The position numbers and the translations under genes were made by a program. Positions 26,150 to 33,670 of a stretch of 33,670 nucleotides of DNA are shown here, one piece after another; within the stretch, counting starts at the first letter, position 1; each line of letters opens with the position of its first letter. Source of the stretch: Fen-1231 sp035286465 (GTDB taxonomy: Bacteria; Gemmatimonadota; Gemmatimonadetes; Gemmatimonadales; Gemmatimonadaceae); NCBI GenBank assembly GCA_035286465.1, contig DATEDF010000092.1, forward strand, positions 1-33,670, written 5' to 3'. The notes under the pieces were generated by a model. The model had not been told where the DNA came from. It was given only the letters and a program-made list of their open reading frames with translations, and searched no databases.

Positions 26150-27177
26150 CCGGACCGCCGCTCGTCACGGTGCGCAACCTCACGAAGCTCTACCCCGTGC
26201 GCCGATCCGCGTTCGGCCGGCCCACTGGCGCGCTGCGCGCGGTGGACGGCGTGACGTTCGACATCCTGCCCGGCGAGACACTCGCGCTCGTCGGCGAATC
26301 GGGGTGCGGCAAGACGACCGTGGGGCGCACGATCCTGCGGCTCGTCGAGCCCACCGCCGGCGACGTCCGCTTCGACGGGGTGGACGTCCGCGCACTCGAG
26401 CGCGAGGCGCTCCGGCGGATGCGGCGCCAGATGCAGCTCGTCTTCCAGGACCCGCACGCGTCGCTCGACCCGCGGATGCGCGCGGGCGCCCTCATCCGCG
26501 AGGGCATCGAGGCGCACCGCCTCGCCGAAGGCGCGGCCGCCGACGCGCGCGTCGCGCGGTTGCTCGAGGAGGTCGGGCTCCGCGCGACTGATGCCGCGCG
26601 CTATCCGCACGAGTTCTCGGGCGGAGAGCGGCAGCGCATCGCCATCGCGCGAGCACTCGCCGTCGAGCCGCGATTCGTCGTGCTCGACGAAGCCGTCTCG
26701 GCGCTGGACGTGACGGTGCAGGCGCACGTGCTCGCCCTGCTCGCCGAGCTCCGGCGCGCGCGCGGGCTCACGTACCTCTTCATCGCGCACAACCTCGCGG
26801 TCGTCGAGCGGGTCGCGACGCGCGTCGCCGTGATGTACCTCGGCCGGATCGTCGAGATCGCCGCCGCCGAGCGCCTCTACGCCTCACCGCGGCACCCCTA
26901 CACGCAGGCGCTCCTCTCGGCGGTGCCGGTGCCCACGCCGGGCGCCCGCACGCGCCGCATCCTCCTCACCGGCGAAGTCCCGTCGCCCACCGCACCGCCG
27001 TCGGGATGCGCCTTCCATCCCCGATGCCCCCACCCGGGGAGGGACGTCGAGTGCACCCGTACGGTGCCGCCGCTCGAGGAGGTAGAACCCGCACAGCTCG
27101 CCGCGTGCATCAAGATTCGCCGGAAGCCGTCCGCCGGAAACGAGAGCAGCCACCCTTCACCCGTCGCCCGACCATGA
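26146..27177 (+). CDS. ABC transporter ATP-binding protein, DppF/OppF type
   Basis: The 343-residue ATPase has Walker A GESGCGKTT, signature EFSGGERQR, Walker B FVVLDEAVSALD and switch His FIAHN. Unlike its neighbour it keeps the C-terminal oligopeptide transporter domain, with GCAFHPRCP, a Cys at DVEC and a final CIKIRRK, the cysteine pattern of DppF/OppF proteins. Walker B has DEAVSALD rather than the usual DEPTSALD; both acidic residues are retained. Its stop overlaps the POT symporter ATG by 4 bp. Confidence 0.94.
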   Translation: MTGPPLVTVRNLTKLYPVRRSAFGRPTGALRAVDGVTFDILPGETLALVGESGCGKTTVGRTILRLVEPTAGDVRFDGVDVRALEREALRRMRRQMQLVFQDPHASLDPRMRAGALIREGIEAHRLAEGAAADARVARLLEEVGLRATDAARYPHEFSGGERQRIAIARALAVEPRFVVLDEAVSALDVTVQAHVLALLAELRRARGLTYLFIAHNLAVVERVATRVAVMYLGRIVEIAAAERLYASPRHPYTQALLSAVPVPTPGARTRRILLTGEVPSPTAPPSGCAFHPRCPHPGRDVECTRTVPPLEEVEPAQLAACIKIRRKPSAGNESSHPSPVARP

Positions 27178-28637
27178 CCACCGCCGGCGTCTTCGACGAC
27201 CGATCGCTCCTTGGCCACCCGAAGGGCCTCGGCCTGCTCTTCGTGACCGAGATGTGGGAGCGCTTCTCGTACTACGGCATGCGCGCGCTCCTCGTGCTCT
27301 ACCTCGTGAACGCGCAGCAGTGGACGGCCGAGCGCGCCGCGAACCTCTACGGCACGTACACGATGCTCGTGTACCTCACGCCGCTGATCGGCGGCTACCT
27401 GGCCGACCGGCTCATCGGCACGCGGCGCTCGCTGGTGATCGGCGGCATCGTCATCGCGGCCGGACACTTCACCCTCGCCGTGCCGAGCGAGACGACCTTT
27501 TATGCGGGCCTCGCGCTGATCATCATCGGGACGGGGTTCTTCAAGTCGAACGCGGCGACGATGGTCGGCCAGGTCTACGGCCCGGGCGACGCGCGGCGCG
27601 ACTCGGGGTTCACCATCTACTACATGGGGATCAACCTCGGCGCCTTTCTCGGGCCGCTCGCCTGCGGCTACCTCGGCCAGAGCCCGCGGTGGGGCTGGCA
27701 CTACGGCTTCGCGTGCGCGGGCGTGGGGATGGTGCTCGGCCTCATCGGGTACCTCTACGGACGGGAGAAGTACCTCCCCGGCATCGGACTTCCCGAGCGC
27801 ACGAGGCACGTCGCGGCCGCCGGCGAGGCGGTTCCGGTATCGCATCCGCTGCACGGGGTCGGCGGCGGGACGCTGGGGGCGCTCATCGGGTGGTTCAGCG
27901 GCGGCGGCAGCGTGCTGGGCCTCGCCATGGGGGCGGTGATCGGTGCCGCGCTCGGCTTCGCGATCCTCGGGTCGCACGGCGAGGAGCGCAAGCGCGTGAT
28001 CGCGCTCTTCCTCGTGGCATTCTTCGTCGTGTTCTTCTGGGCCGCCTACGAGCAGGCCGGGAGCTCGATGAACCTGTTCGCGGACCGCAACACCGACCTG
28101 ACGCTCGGCGGGCTCGCGCCGGGAGGCATCCCGTCGAGCTGGTTCCAGTCCATCAATCCGTTCTACATCCTGGTCTTTGCGCCGGTCTTCGCGTCGCTCT
28201 GGATGCGGCTCGGGAGGGGCGGATGGGAACCCTCGACGCCGCTCAAGATGGTGATCGGCCTCGGGTGCCTGGGGCTCGGCTTCGTGTTCATGATCTTCGG
28301 CGCGAAGGGCGCCGACCAGGGGCTCAGGGTGAGCTGGCTCTGGCTGACGACGGCGTACCTCTTCCACACGTTCGGCGAGCTGTGCCTCTCGCCCATCGGG
28401 CTTTCCTACGTCTCGAAGATCTCCCCCGTGCGCTTCTCGGCGCTGCTGATGGGCGTCTGGTATCTCTCGAACGCGGCGGCGAACAAGCTCGGCGGGAGCG
28501 TAGCGGCGATGGTGGAGAAGATCCCGACGCTCACGCAGTTCTACACGATCTTCGTGGTGTCGTCGTTCGGCGCGGCGTTCGTGATGCTCCTCACGGTGCC
28601 GCTGCTCAAGCGGCTGACGGCGAGCGTGAAGGCGTAG
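27174..28637 (+). CDS. POT/PTR2-family proton-coupled peptide symporter
   Basis: The 487-residue protein is a proton-driven di/tripeptide importer of the major facilitator superfamily. The ExxER motif for proton coupling is E26-MWE29-R30 in TEMWERFSYYGMRALLVLYL, here cited as WERFSYYGMRAL. GGYLADRLIGTRR is the MFS loop motif. A glycine-rich insertion around residues 222-270 (GVGGGTLGALIGWFSGGGS) fits the extra helix pair between the two six-helix halves of bacterial POTs. The ATG overlaps the DppF-like stop, so symporter and ABC importer are translationally coupled. Confidence 0.94.
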   Translation: MTTAGVFDDRSLLGHPKGLGLLFVTEMWERFSYYGMRALLVLYLVNAQQWTAERAANLYGTYTMLVYLTPLIGGYLADRLIGTRRSLVIGGIVIAAGHFTLAVPSETTFYAGLALIIIGTGFFKSNAATMVGQVYGPGDARRDSGFTIYYMGINLGAFLGPLACGYLGQSPRWGWHYGFACAGVGMVLGLIGYLYGREKYLPGIGLPERTRHVAAAGEAVPVSHPLHGVGGGTLGALIGWFSGGGSVLGLAMGAVIGAALGFAILGSHGEERKRVIALFLVAFFVVFFWAAYEQAGSSMNLFADRNTDLTLGGLAPGGIPSSWFQSINPFYILVFAPVFASLWMRLGRGGWEPSTPLKMVIGLGCLGLGFVFMIFGAKGADQGLRVSWLWLTTAYLFHTFGELCLSPIGLSYVSKISPVRFSALLMGVWYLSNAAANKLGGSVAAMVEKIPTLTQFYTIFVVSSFGAAFVMLLTVPLLKRLTASVKA

Positions 28638-28676
28638 GGTCGGAGCGCACGGGGGGCGCGGCGGAGCGCGCCGCCG

Positions 28677-29228
28677 CTACCGCCCCATTTTCTTCTTCAG
28701 GTCGGCGAGCTGGGCCTCGGCGGCGGTTTCGGCCTCGCTTCGCGCGCGGTGCCGCGCCAGGGCATCGAGCTCGCCGTGAAGCCGCGCGTCGTCGGGGAGG
28801 CCGAGGTCCTCGTCGCTGAGCCCCGGGACCGGCGCGCCGCCGACCCCCGCGCTCGCCGACTTGAGCTGCGCCAGCATCGCGCCCAGCTCCCGCTCGGCGA
28901 GCGAGGCCTCGGCCTCCTGCGCCTCGAGTTTGCGCTGGAGCACGGCCACGCGCTCCCCGTGTTGCGCGGCGTGCTTGTCCGCCAGCGCGACAGTCTCGAC
29001 ATCGTTGATTCCCTCGGCGAGCGTCTTGCGTCGCTGCATCGTCGCGAGCTGCTCGCGTTCGGCGGCGAGCTTTCGCCGGGTCTGTTCGACGCCCTCGCGC
29101 AGGTCCTCCACGCCGAGTTTCGCGCTCACGAGCGCGCGCTTCATGTCGGCGATCGCGGCCCGGCGATCGCCGGGAGCGACGCGGCCGTGCAGCAGATCCT
29201 GGATGGCGGCCTTCAGCGAGTCGAACAT
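28677..29228 (-). CDS. PspA/IM30-like coiled-coil protein
   Basis: The 183-residue protein (from MFDSLKAAIQDLLHGR) is mostly long alpha-helix with charged heptads, e.g. VEQTRRKLAAEREQLATMQRRKTLA, cited by its start VEQTRRKLAAEREQL. It resembles the PspA/IM30 membrane-stress family only loosely, and has a short, amphipathic N-terminal helix. An ATG at 29261 would add 11 residues but lies 5 bp from the divergent gene's start, so I prefer 29228; neither has a good ribosome-binding site. It is convergent with the POT gene, with a GCGGCGG/CCGCCGC hairpin at its stop. Confidence 0.7.
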   Translation of the reverse strand: MFDSLKAAIQDLLHGRVAPGDRRAAIADMKRALVSAKLGVEDLREGVEQTRRKLAAEREQLATMQRRKTLAEGINDVETVALADKHAAQHGERVAVLQRKLEAQEAEASLAERELGAMLAQLKSASAGVGGAPVPGLSDEDLGLPDDARLHGELDALARHRARSEAETAAEAQLADLKKKMGR

Positions 29229-29266
29229 GCGGGTGCGCGTCGAGGCGTAGGCCTGTAGCATAGGGG

Positions 29267-29989
29267 ATGCGCCACCTCGTCGCCATCAGCGCCACGTGCG
29301 GCCCCTTTCACGGCGCCGAGCGCGTGCGGCTCTCGGCGAACTACGTGCGGTCGATCGAGGGTGCCGGACTCGTGCCGATCGTCGTTCCGCCGCTCGCGGC
29401 TCCCGCGCGCGCGGAGGAGATCCTCGCCGGCGCCGGCGGCCTCCTGCTCACGGGCGGCGAGGACGTGGATCCCGCCCGGTACGGCGCCGCACCGCACCCG
29501 GCGCTCGGCGCGGTGCACACGGCCCGCGACGCGACGGAAGTCGCGCTCCTTGCCGCCGCGCGCGAACGACGACTCCCCGTGCTCGCGATCTGCCGCGGCA
29601 TCCAGCTCCTCAACGTCGCACTGGGCGGCACGCTGGTGCAGGACCTCTCGAGCGAGCGCCCTTCGGCGATCCGGCACGATCAGCCACACGACCGCGAGGC
29701 GCGGACGCACGACGTCGCGATCGCCGCGGATTCCACGCTCGCCGCCGCGACCGGCGCGACGGCGATTGCCGTCAATTCCTACCATCATCAGGCGGTGGAC
29801 CGCCTGGGGCACGGCCTCCGCGTCACGGCCACGGCCCTGGACGGCGTGATCGAAGGCGCGGAGGTGGAGGACCGGGCGTGGTGGGTCGTCGCGGTGCAGT
29901 GGCATCCGGAGGACCTGACGACCGACGTGAAGGCGTGGGACCGGGGGATCTTCAAGGCCTTCGCGGAGGCCGTGGGGGAACGCCGGTGA
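29267..29989 (+). CDS. Class I glutamine amidotransferase-like hydrolase (peptidase C26)
   Basis: The 240-residue protein belongs to the C26 group that includes gamma-glutamyl-gamma-aminobutyrate hydrolase (PuuD). The nucleophile is C109 in AICRGIQLLNVALGG, and the His-Glu pair is H213 and E215 in VQWHPED. LLLTGGEDVDPARYG and NSYHHQAVD are family signatures. It probably cleaves a gamma-glutamyl amide, but the substrate is not fixed by sequence. It is divergent from the PspA-like gene with very close starts and ends convergently with a hypothetical gene. Confidence 0.92.
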   Translation: MRHLVAISATCGPFHGAERVRLSANYVRSIEGAGLVPIVVPPLAAPARAEEILAGAGGLLLTGGEDVDPARYGAAPHPALGAVHTARDATEVALLAAARERRLPVLAICRGIQLLNVALGGTLVQDLSSERPSAIRHDQPHDREARTHDVAIAADSTLAAATGATAIAVNSYHHQAVDRLGHGLRVTATALDGVIEGAEVEDRAWWVVAVQWHPEDLTTDVKAWDRGIFKAFAEAVGERR

Positions 29990-30046
29990 CGCGGGACCGG
30001 AGGGGGCGGCCCGTCTCTCGATCCGGAGCAGGGACCCCGCGTGGCC

Positions 30047-30775
30047 CTATGAAACCCGCCATCGCACCTCATCGCGTACCTGCCGCATCACGCGTTCCGG
30101 CGAGCTGACGTTCGGGAAGAGCAGCGTGTCGCTCACGCGGTTGAGCGCCGCGCGCATCACGGGAAACCGGTCCGCCGCGCGCGCGAAGAGCGGGGAGAGC
30201 CCGTGCTCGTTGGCGAGCCGGTGGCCGGCGGCGAGGCGGAAACCGCGGCGACCCATCTCGTCGTAGTAGTCGAGGTCGGGCCCGCCGCGACGCCACCGCC
30301 GGTGCTCGATGAAGTCCGGGTAGAGTCCCGCCAGCCAGAGCACGTAGTTTCCCAGGTGCGCGCGCACCAGGAACGTGCGCCGGGCGTCGGGGCCGTCCAC
30401 CGCGGCGACCAGCGCCACCACGGTGTCGTAGATCTCGTCATCCGCCTCCGCGATGCGGGTGGCGCGGCCGCGCAGACCGAAGTGCAGCAGGATGGACGCG
30501 GCGTAATCCGCGAGCATCACGTCGTCCTCGCCCGATTGCAGCAGCGCGTGGCGCGCCACCACGTAGACGAAGAACGGCAGCGACGCGCGGGCGCCCAGCC
30601 CCGAGGAGAGGAGCGCGCCAAGGAGGCGTGGATCGTCGAGCAGCGCGTTGATCCCGTGCTCGCGGAGGCGCGACTCCGGTTCCTCGGCCGGGTCGCGCTC
30701 CGACCGGGCCAGGAGCGCGAGCGCGAGCTGGACATCTTCACGGGTGAGGCGGGCGCGAACGTTGGCGACGATCAT
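30047..30775 (-). CDS. Conserved hypothetical protein, mostly alpha-helical
   Basis: I do not recognise a family. The start at 30775 is fixed by GGGAGGT six bases upstream and gives a 242-residue soluble protein, rich in Leu, Ala and Arg. No signal peptide or membrane helix is evident. The first 30 residues form an amphipathic helix (LTREDVQLALALLARSERD); later PFFVYVVARHALLQSGEDDVMLADYAASIL, cited as PFFVYVVARHALLQ and MLADYAASILLHFG, suggests tetratricopeptide-like or other helical packing. It is divergent from a glycosyltransferase operon across a tandem 10-bp repeat. Confidence 0.75.
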   Translation of the reverse strand: MIVANVRARLTREDVQLALALLARSERDPAEEPESRLREHGINALLDDPRLLGALLSSGLGARASLPFFVYVVARHALLQSGEDDVMLADYAASILLHFGLRGRATRIAEADDEIYDTVVALVAAVDGPDARRTFLVRAHLGNYVLWLAGLYPDFIEHRRWRRGGPDLDYYDEMGRRGFRLAAGHRLANEHGLSPLFARAADRFPVMRAALNRVSDTLLFPNVSSPERVMRQVRDEVRWRVS

Positions 30776-30820
30776 GCAGACCTCCCGTTGGTAATCACGA
30801 CGAGCGATCCGCCTTCCGGA

Positions 30821-30850
30821 TACAGGGTAGTACCCCGTAGTACCCCGTAG
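30821..30850. repeat. Three 10-bp tandem units in a divergent promoter
   Basis: TACAGGGTAG, TACCCCGTAG and TACCCCGTAG follow one another at 30821-30830, 30831-30840 and 30841-30850. The 10-bp period places each unit on one face of the helix, as expected for cooperative regulator binding. A TACTAT -10-like box lies at 30872-30877 upstream of the glycosyltransferase GTG, but there is no good -35, which fits an activated promoter. Confidence 0.55.
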
Positions 30851-30903
30851 CGGGCGCGGCGCACGCTCGTCTACTATGTTGGCACCGCACCCGCCCACCC
30901 ACC

Positions 30904-31665
30904 GTGATCTACATCTGTATCCCCTCATACGACGAGGCGCCGACGGTCGGCGTGCTGCTCTGGGGCATTCGCAAGGTGTTCCAGGAGTACTCGCGCGAGT
31001 ACGAGATGCTCGTGTACGACGACGGAAGCACCGACGGCACGCGCGAAGTGCTGGAGCCGTATGCGAAGGTGATGCCGCTCACCGTGCTGGGCGGCCAACC
31101 GCGCGTCGGCTACGCGCGCGCCGTGGAGGCCCTGCTCCGGGCAGCCAGCGAGCGCACGCGGTATCCGCGGCGCGACGCCGTCGTGCTGATGCAGGCCGAC
31201 TTCACCGACCGGCCCGAGCAGCTCGTCGAGCTGGTGAAGCGCTTCGAGGGCGGCGCCGACGTCGTGGCGGCCGAGCGGGTGGTGGGGCCCTCGGCGCCCC
31301 GCGCGGTGCGCACGTTCGCGAGGCTCACGCGGTGGCTCCGCGCCCTCTGGCCGGTCCGCGCCTTCGTCACGGTGCCCGGCGTGAAGGACCCCTTCGGCGG
31401 CTTCCGGCTCCTGCGCATCAGCGTCGTGCGGGAGTTGCTCACGGAGGGCGGTGCGCGCGGCTTCGGCGAGGGCTCCGTACCGGCGGCGAACGTCGAGCTG
31501 CTGCGCGCGGCGGCGCACTGCGCGCGACGCATCGAAACCGTCGCCGTGGAGCCGCGGTGGGACCTCCGCCCGCGGGGGAGCCGGCTGCGGCCGTGGCCGG
31601 AGACGTTCGACCTGGTCCGCCGCGGCTGGAAGGCGCGCCGCCGCCGCCCCACGGTCGCGGCGTGA
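30904..31665 (+). CDS. Family 2 glycosyltransferase
   Basis: The 253-residue GT-A fold enzyme has the nucleotide-sugar-binding strand ICIPSYDEAPTV, VYDDGSTDGT (D39-D40) and the acceptor-side QADFTDRPEQ segment. The GTG start at 30904 keeps the first strand intact. No membrane helices are evident, unlike many dolichol-phosphate-mannose synthase relatives, so it is probably cytoplasmic and membrane-associated. Its stop shares a base with the DUF3108 start (TGATG), so it is the first gene of a coupled three-gene unit. Sugar and acceptor cannot be deduced. Confidence 0.9.
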   Translation: MIYICIPSYDEAPTVGVLLWGIRKVFQEYSREYEMLVYDDGSTDGTREVLEPYAKVMPLTVLGGQPRVGYARAVEALLRAASERTRYPRRDAVVLMQADFTDRPEQLVELVKRFEGGADVVAAERVVGPSAPRAVRTFARLTRWLRALWPVRAFVTVPGVKDPFGGFRLLRISVVRELLTEGGARGFGEGSVPAANVELLRAAAHCARRIETVAVEPRWDLRPRGSRLRPWPETFDLVRRGWKARRRRPTVAA

Positions 31666-32453
31666 TGCGTGGCCTCGCGCGCCGGGCGATGCGGGGCCGC
31701 CGGTGCTGCGCCTTCGTCCTCGCGCTCCTCCCGATGGCGTTCGCGCACGCGGACGCCCAGAGCGCGAGCGTCCCGTGGGCGTCCGGCGAATACCTGGAGT
31801 ACAGCGTGAAGTTCGGCATGCTCACCGCCGGCTCCGGACGCATGCAGGTCATCGGCACGGACACCATCCGCGGCCGCACCGCGTGGCGGCTCCGTTTCAA
31901 CGTCAGCGGCGGCGTGTGGCCTATCCGCGTGAACGACTCCTACGACAGCTGGCTGGACGTCGAGACCCTCAACTCCCTCCGGTTCGTGCAGGACCTCGAC
32001 GAGGTAGGGAAGCGGACGCACCGCGACTATCGGATTGATCCCGAGCGCGCTGTCTTCCAGCAGATGGGGAAGGAGGAGAAGGCGTCGGTGAGCGATCCGC
32101 TCGACGACGCCGCGTTCTTCTACTTCGTGCGCACCATTCCGCTCGTCGTGGGCGAGTCGTACGACTTCCACCGCTACTTCGACCCCAAGGCCAACCCCGT
32201 CACGATCCGCGTGCTGCGCAAGGCGCGCGTCCGCGTGCCGGCGGGCTCGTTCGACGCCATCGTGATCCAGCCGATCATCAAGACGAGCGGCCTCTTCGGC
32301 GAGGGCGGGGAGGCCGAGATCTGGCTCTCTGATGACCACCGCCGCATCCTGTTGCAGATGAAGACCAGACTTTCGGTGGGCTCGCTCAATCTGTACCTGA
32401 AAAAGATGCGTCTGCCGCAGGACTCCTCAGCCGCCCCGGCACCCCGCTCGTGA
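31665..32453 (+). CDS. DUF3108 exported protein
   Basis: The 262-residue protein begins with a basic region and hydrophobic stretch CAFVLALLPMAFAHADA, a signal peptide with likely cleavage near residue 31, so it is periplasmic or surface-exposed. WASGEYLEYSVKFGMLTAG is the DUF3108 start (cited as GEYLEYSVKFGML). Later PIIKTSGLFGEGGEAEIWLSDDHRRI, cited as GEAEIWLSDDHRR, is the family's conserved C-terminal part. DUF3108 proteins are of unknown function and are often near envelope or lipid genes. The ATG overlaps the glycosyltransferase stop by one base and its stop overlaps the next GTG by 4 bp. Confidence 0.88.
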   Translation: MRGLARRAMRGRRCCAFVLALLPMAFAHADAQSASVPWASGEYLEYSVKFGMLTAGSGRMQVIGTDTIRGRTAWRLRFNVSGGVWPIRVNDSYDSWLDVETLNSLRFVQDLDEVGKRTHRDYRIDPERAVFQQMGKEEKASVSDPLDDAAFFYFVRTIPLVVGESYDFHRYFDPKANPVTIRVLRKARVRVPAGSFDAIVIQPIIKTSGLFGEGGEAEIWLSDDHRRILLQMKTRLSVGSLNLYLKKMRLPQDSSAAPAPRS

Positions 32454-33430
32454 GCGCGAAGAAGCGGCGACCCGCCGAGTCCGATCTCTCGCGCGTGCGC
32501 ACCGTCCCCATCGCGAAGCGGCCGAACAAGGTGAGCGCCGAGGAGTTCGCCGCGCCGCCCGGGAGGGATCGCTCGTTCGCCGCCTTCCTCCGCGCGCTCC
32601 CCGACGTCCTCGTGGCGCGCGACTTCCTCGCGGTCGCCGACGCCATCGCCCGCGCCGTGCGGCGCCGGAAGGGCGTCGTCGCGATGCTCGGTGGGCACGT
32701 CGTCAAGACGGGACTCTCCCGCGTCCTCATTGACCTGATGAAGCGCGGCGTCCTCACGCACGTCGCGATGAACGGCTCGGCCGCGATCCACGACTACGAG
32801 GTCGCCCGCTTCGGCGGCACCTCCGAGGACGTGGCCGCCGGGCTCCGCGACGGGACGTTCGGGATGGCCGACGAGACGGGACGCGGGATGAACGAGGCGT
32901 TCATCCGCGGGCGCGCTCAGGAGCGCGGGATGGGCGAGGCGCTTGCGGTCGCCCTCGACGCCCAGCGGAAGCTCGCGCACCCGGAACTCTCCATCGTTCT
33001 GAACGCGTGGCGACTCGGGATTCCGGTGACCGTGCACGCCGCCCTCGGCGCCGAGATCATCCACCAGCACCCCTCGGCCGACGGCGCCGCGATCGGTGAC
33101 ACGAGCCATCGCGACTTCCGCCGGCTGGCCGCGAGCCTGCGCGCGCTCGATCGCGGCGGCGTCGTGCTCAACGTGGGGAGCGCGGTCATCATGCCGGAGG
33201 TGTTCGTCAAAGCGCTCACCGTCGCGCGGAACCTGGGCCGCGGCAGGCCGCGCGAGTTCGTCACGTGTGACCTCGACATGCAGCGGCACTACCGGCCGCG
33301 CGTGAACGTGGTCGAGCGCCCGACGCTCGAGGGTGGCAGGGGATACGAGATCACGGGGCACCACGAAATCATGGTGCCGATGCTGGCGTGGGCGGTGATT
33401 GAGCGTCTGGGGGTGAGGGGTGAGAGGTGA
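32450..33430 (+). CDS. Deoxyhypusine-synthase-fold protein of uncertain reaction
   Basis: The 326-residue protein resembles the deoxyhypusine synthase family, NAD-dependent enzymes that transfer aminobutyl groups. GGHVVKTGLSRVLIDLM, THVAMNGSAAIHDYE and IPVTVHAALGAEIIHQHP correspond to conserved segments. In my by-eye alignment the catalytic Lys of human DHS (K329 in SWGKIR) faces RVNVVERP, with no Lys, so the standard lysine-imine chemistry is doubtful. Bacteria lack eIF5A, so a polyamine or other reaction is more likely. The GTG overlaps the DUF3108 stop by 4 bp. The last five codons and the stop, VRGER, are read from a heptamer array that continues past the gene. Family assignment is moderate. 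Confidence 0.75.
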   Translation: MSAKKRRPAESDLSRVRTVPIAKRPNKVSAEEFAAPPGRDRSFAAFLRALPDVLVARDFLAVADAIARAVRRRKGVVAMLGGHVVKTGLSRVLIDLMKRGVLTHVAMNGSAAIHDYEVARFGGTSEDVAAGLRDGTFGMADETGRGMNEAFIRGRAQERGMGEALAVALDAQRKLAHPELSIVLNAWRLGIPVTVHAALGAEIIHQHPSADGAAIGDTSHRDFRRLAASLRALDRGGVVLNVGSAVIMPEVFVKALTVARNLGRGRPREFVTCDLDMQRHYRPRVNVVERPTLEGGRGYEITGHHEIMVPMLAWAVIERLGVRGER

Positions 33431-33670
33431 GGGGTGAGGGGGTTGGTGAAGGGCGAAGGGCGAATGGTGAAGGGCGAAGGGTGGGTGAGGGGTGAGGCGG
33501 GCGACGCGAAGGGCGAAGGGATAAGGCGAAGGGCGAAGGGGGTTCGATCTCCCACTTCGCCCTTCGCCCTTCGCCGACCCTTCGCCCTTCGCTTTGTCCC
33601 TTCGCCCTTCGCTTTGTCCCTTCGCCCTTCGCTTTGTCCCTTCGCCCTTCGCTTTGTCCCTTCGCCCTTC
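33413..33670. repeat. Second heptamer array, with 20-bp tandem repeats at the window end
   Basis: Words TGAGGGG and TGAGAGG run from the end of the upstream gene, then CGAAGGG, CGAATGG and TGAAGGG words. After a centre near 33540-33555 the complementary CCCTTCG words appear. From 33581 a 20-bp unit TTCGCCCTTCGCTTTGTCCC repeats exactly four times and continues as a half copy to the window edge, so the array is truncated here. The first 28 or so bases match the opening of the array at 10204 word for word. Confidence 0.9.

Noticed and set aside
28658..28677. Intrinsic terminator between the POT and PspA-like genes
   Set aside because: A 7-bp GC stem exists, but no T-tract follows on either strand, and such stems are common in GC-rich DNA.

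Overview
The window is very GC-rich, densely coding bacterial DNA with operons joined by ATGA/GTGA/TGATG overlaps. The protein set looks like a Gemmatimonadota or closely related bacterium: a full-length one-chain glycine decarboxylase, a PTPS-like pterin enzyme, type IV pseudopilin clusters and several lineage-type hypotheticals. That placement is inferred from recollection of protein style; no 16S or marker search was possible. I found no rRNA, tRNA, CRISPR, transposase or phage gene.

Layout. (1) 1-1301: a minus-strand pterin pair (PTPS-like enzyme and folE, the latter cut by the window edge) with a repeat- and hairpin-rich leader. (2) 1302-1478: a small membrane protein. (3) 1568-6224: a minus-strand operon sbcD-sbcC-GNAT. 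(4) 6363-7346: a lone lipoprotein. (5) 7435-9424: a minus-strand operon of aminotransferase, DUF2283-like protein and stand-alone Lrp/AsnC-type effector domain, all overlapping by 4 bp. (6) 9584-10198: thymidine kinase. (7) 10479-14850: a minus-strand minor-pseudopilin operon (FimT/GspH, PilV, PilW with a fibronectin-like tail, large PilX-like protein). (8) 15122-15892: a regulator with a degenerate receiver and an AraC-type HTH, then a second FimT-like pseudopilin on the minus strand (15987-16592). (9) 16720-20736: coaE, gcvH and convergent gcvP. (10) 20837-28637: a plus-strand run of small membrane protein, LipM-type lipoyl/octanoyl transferase, a five-gene dipeptide/oligopeptide ABC transporter and a POT peptide/proton symporter. 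(11) 28677-30775: PspA-like protein, class I amidotransferase-like hydrolase (C26) and a hypothetical. (12) 30904-33430: coupled genes for a GT2 glycosyltransferase, a DUF3108 protein and a deoxyhypusine-synthase-fold protein.

How genes work together. gcvH, gcvP and the LipM-type transferase form a glycine-cleavage/lipoylation neighbourhood. The ABC and POT genes form one translationally coupled peptide-uptake unit. SbcCD is a DNA-end-processing nuclease. The pseudopilins would prime a type IV pilus or type II secretion-like filament whose core genes lie elsewhere.

The most unusual feature is non-coding. Several intergenic regions carry repeats phased at 7 or 14 bp. Two are large arrays of the heptamers TGAGGGG and CGAAGGG (10199-10476 and 33413-33670) that begin at the stop codon of a plus-strand gene and fold back on themselves in mirrored order. 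Smaller relatives sit at 891-961, 1466-1543, 7370-7393 and 15943-15970. In two genes the last codons and the stop are made of repeat units. I regard this as the best candidate for something not yet described. The rest is mostly recognisable chromosomal housekeeping with a few odd combinations.
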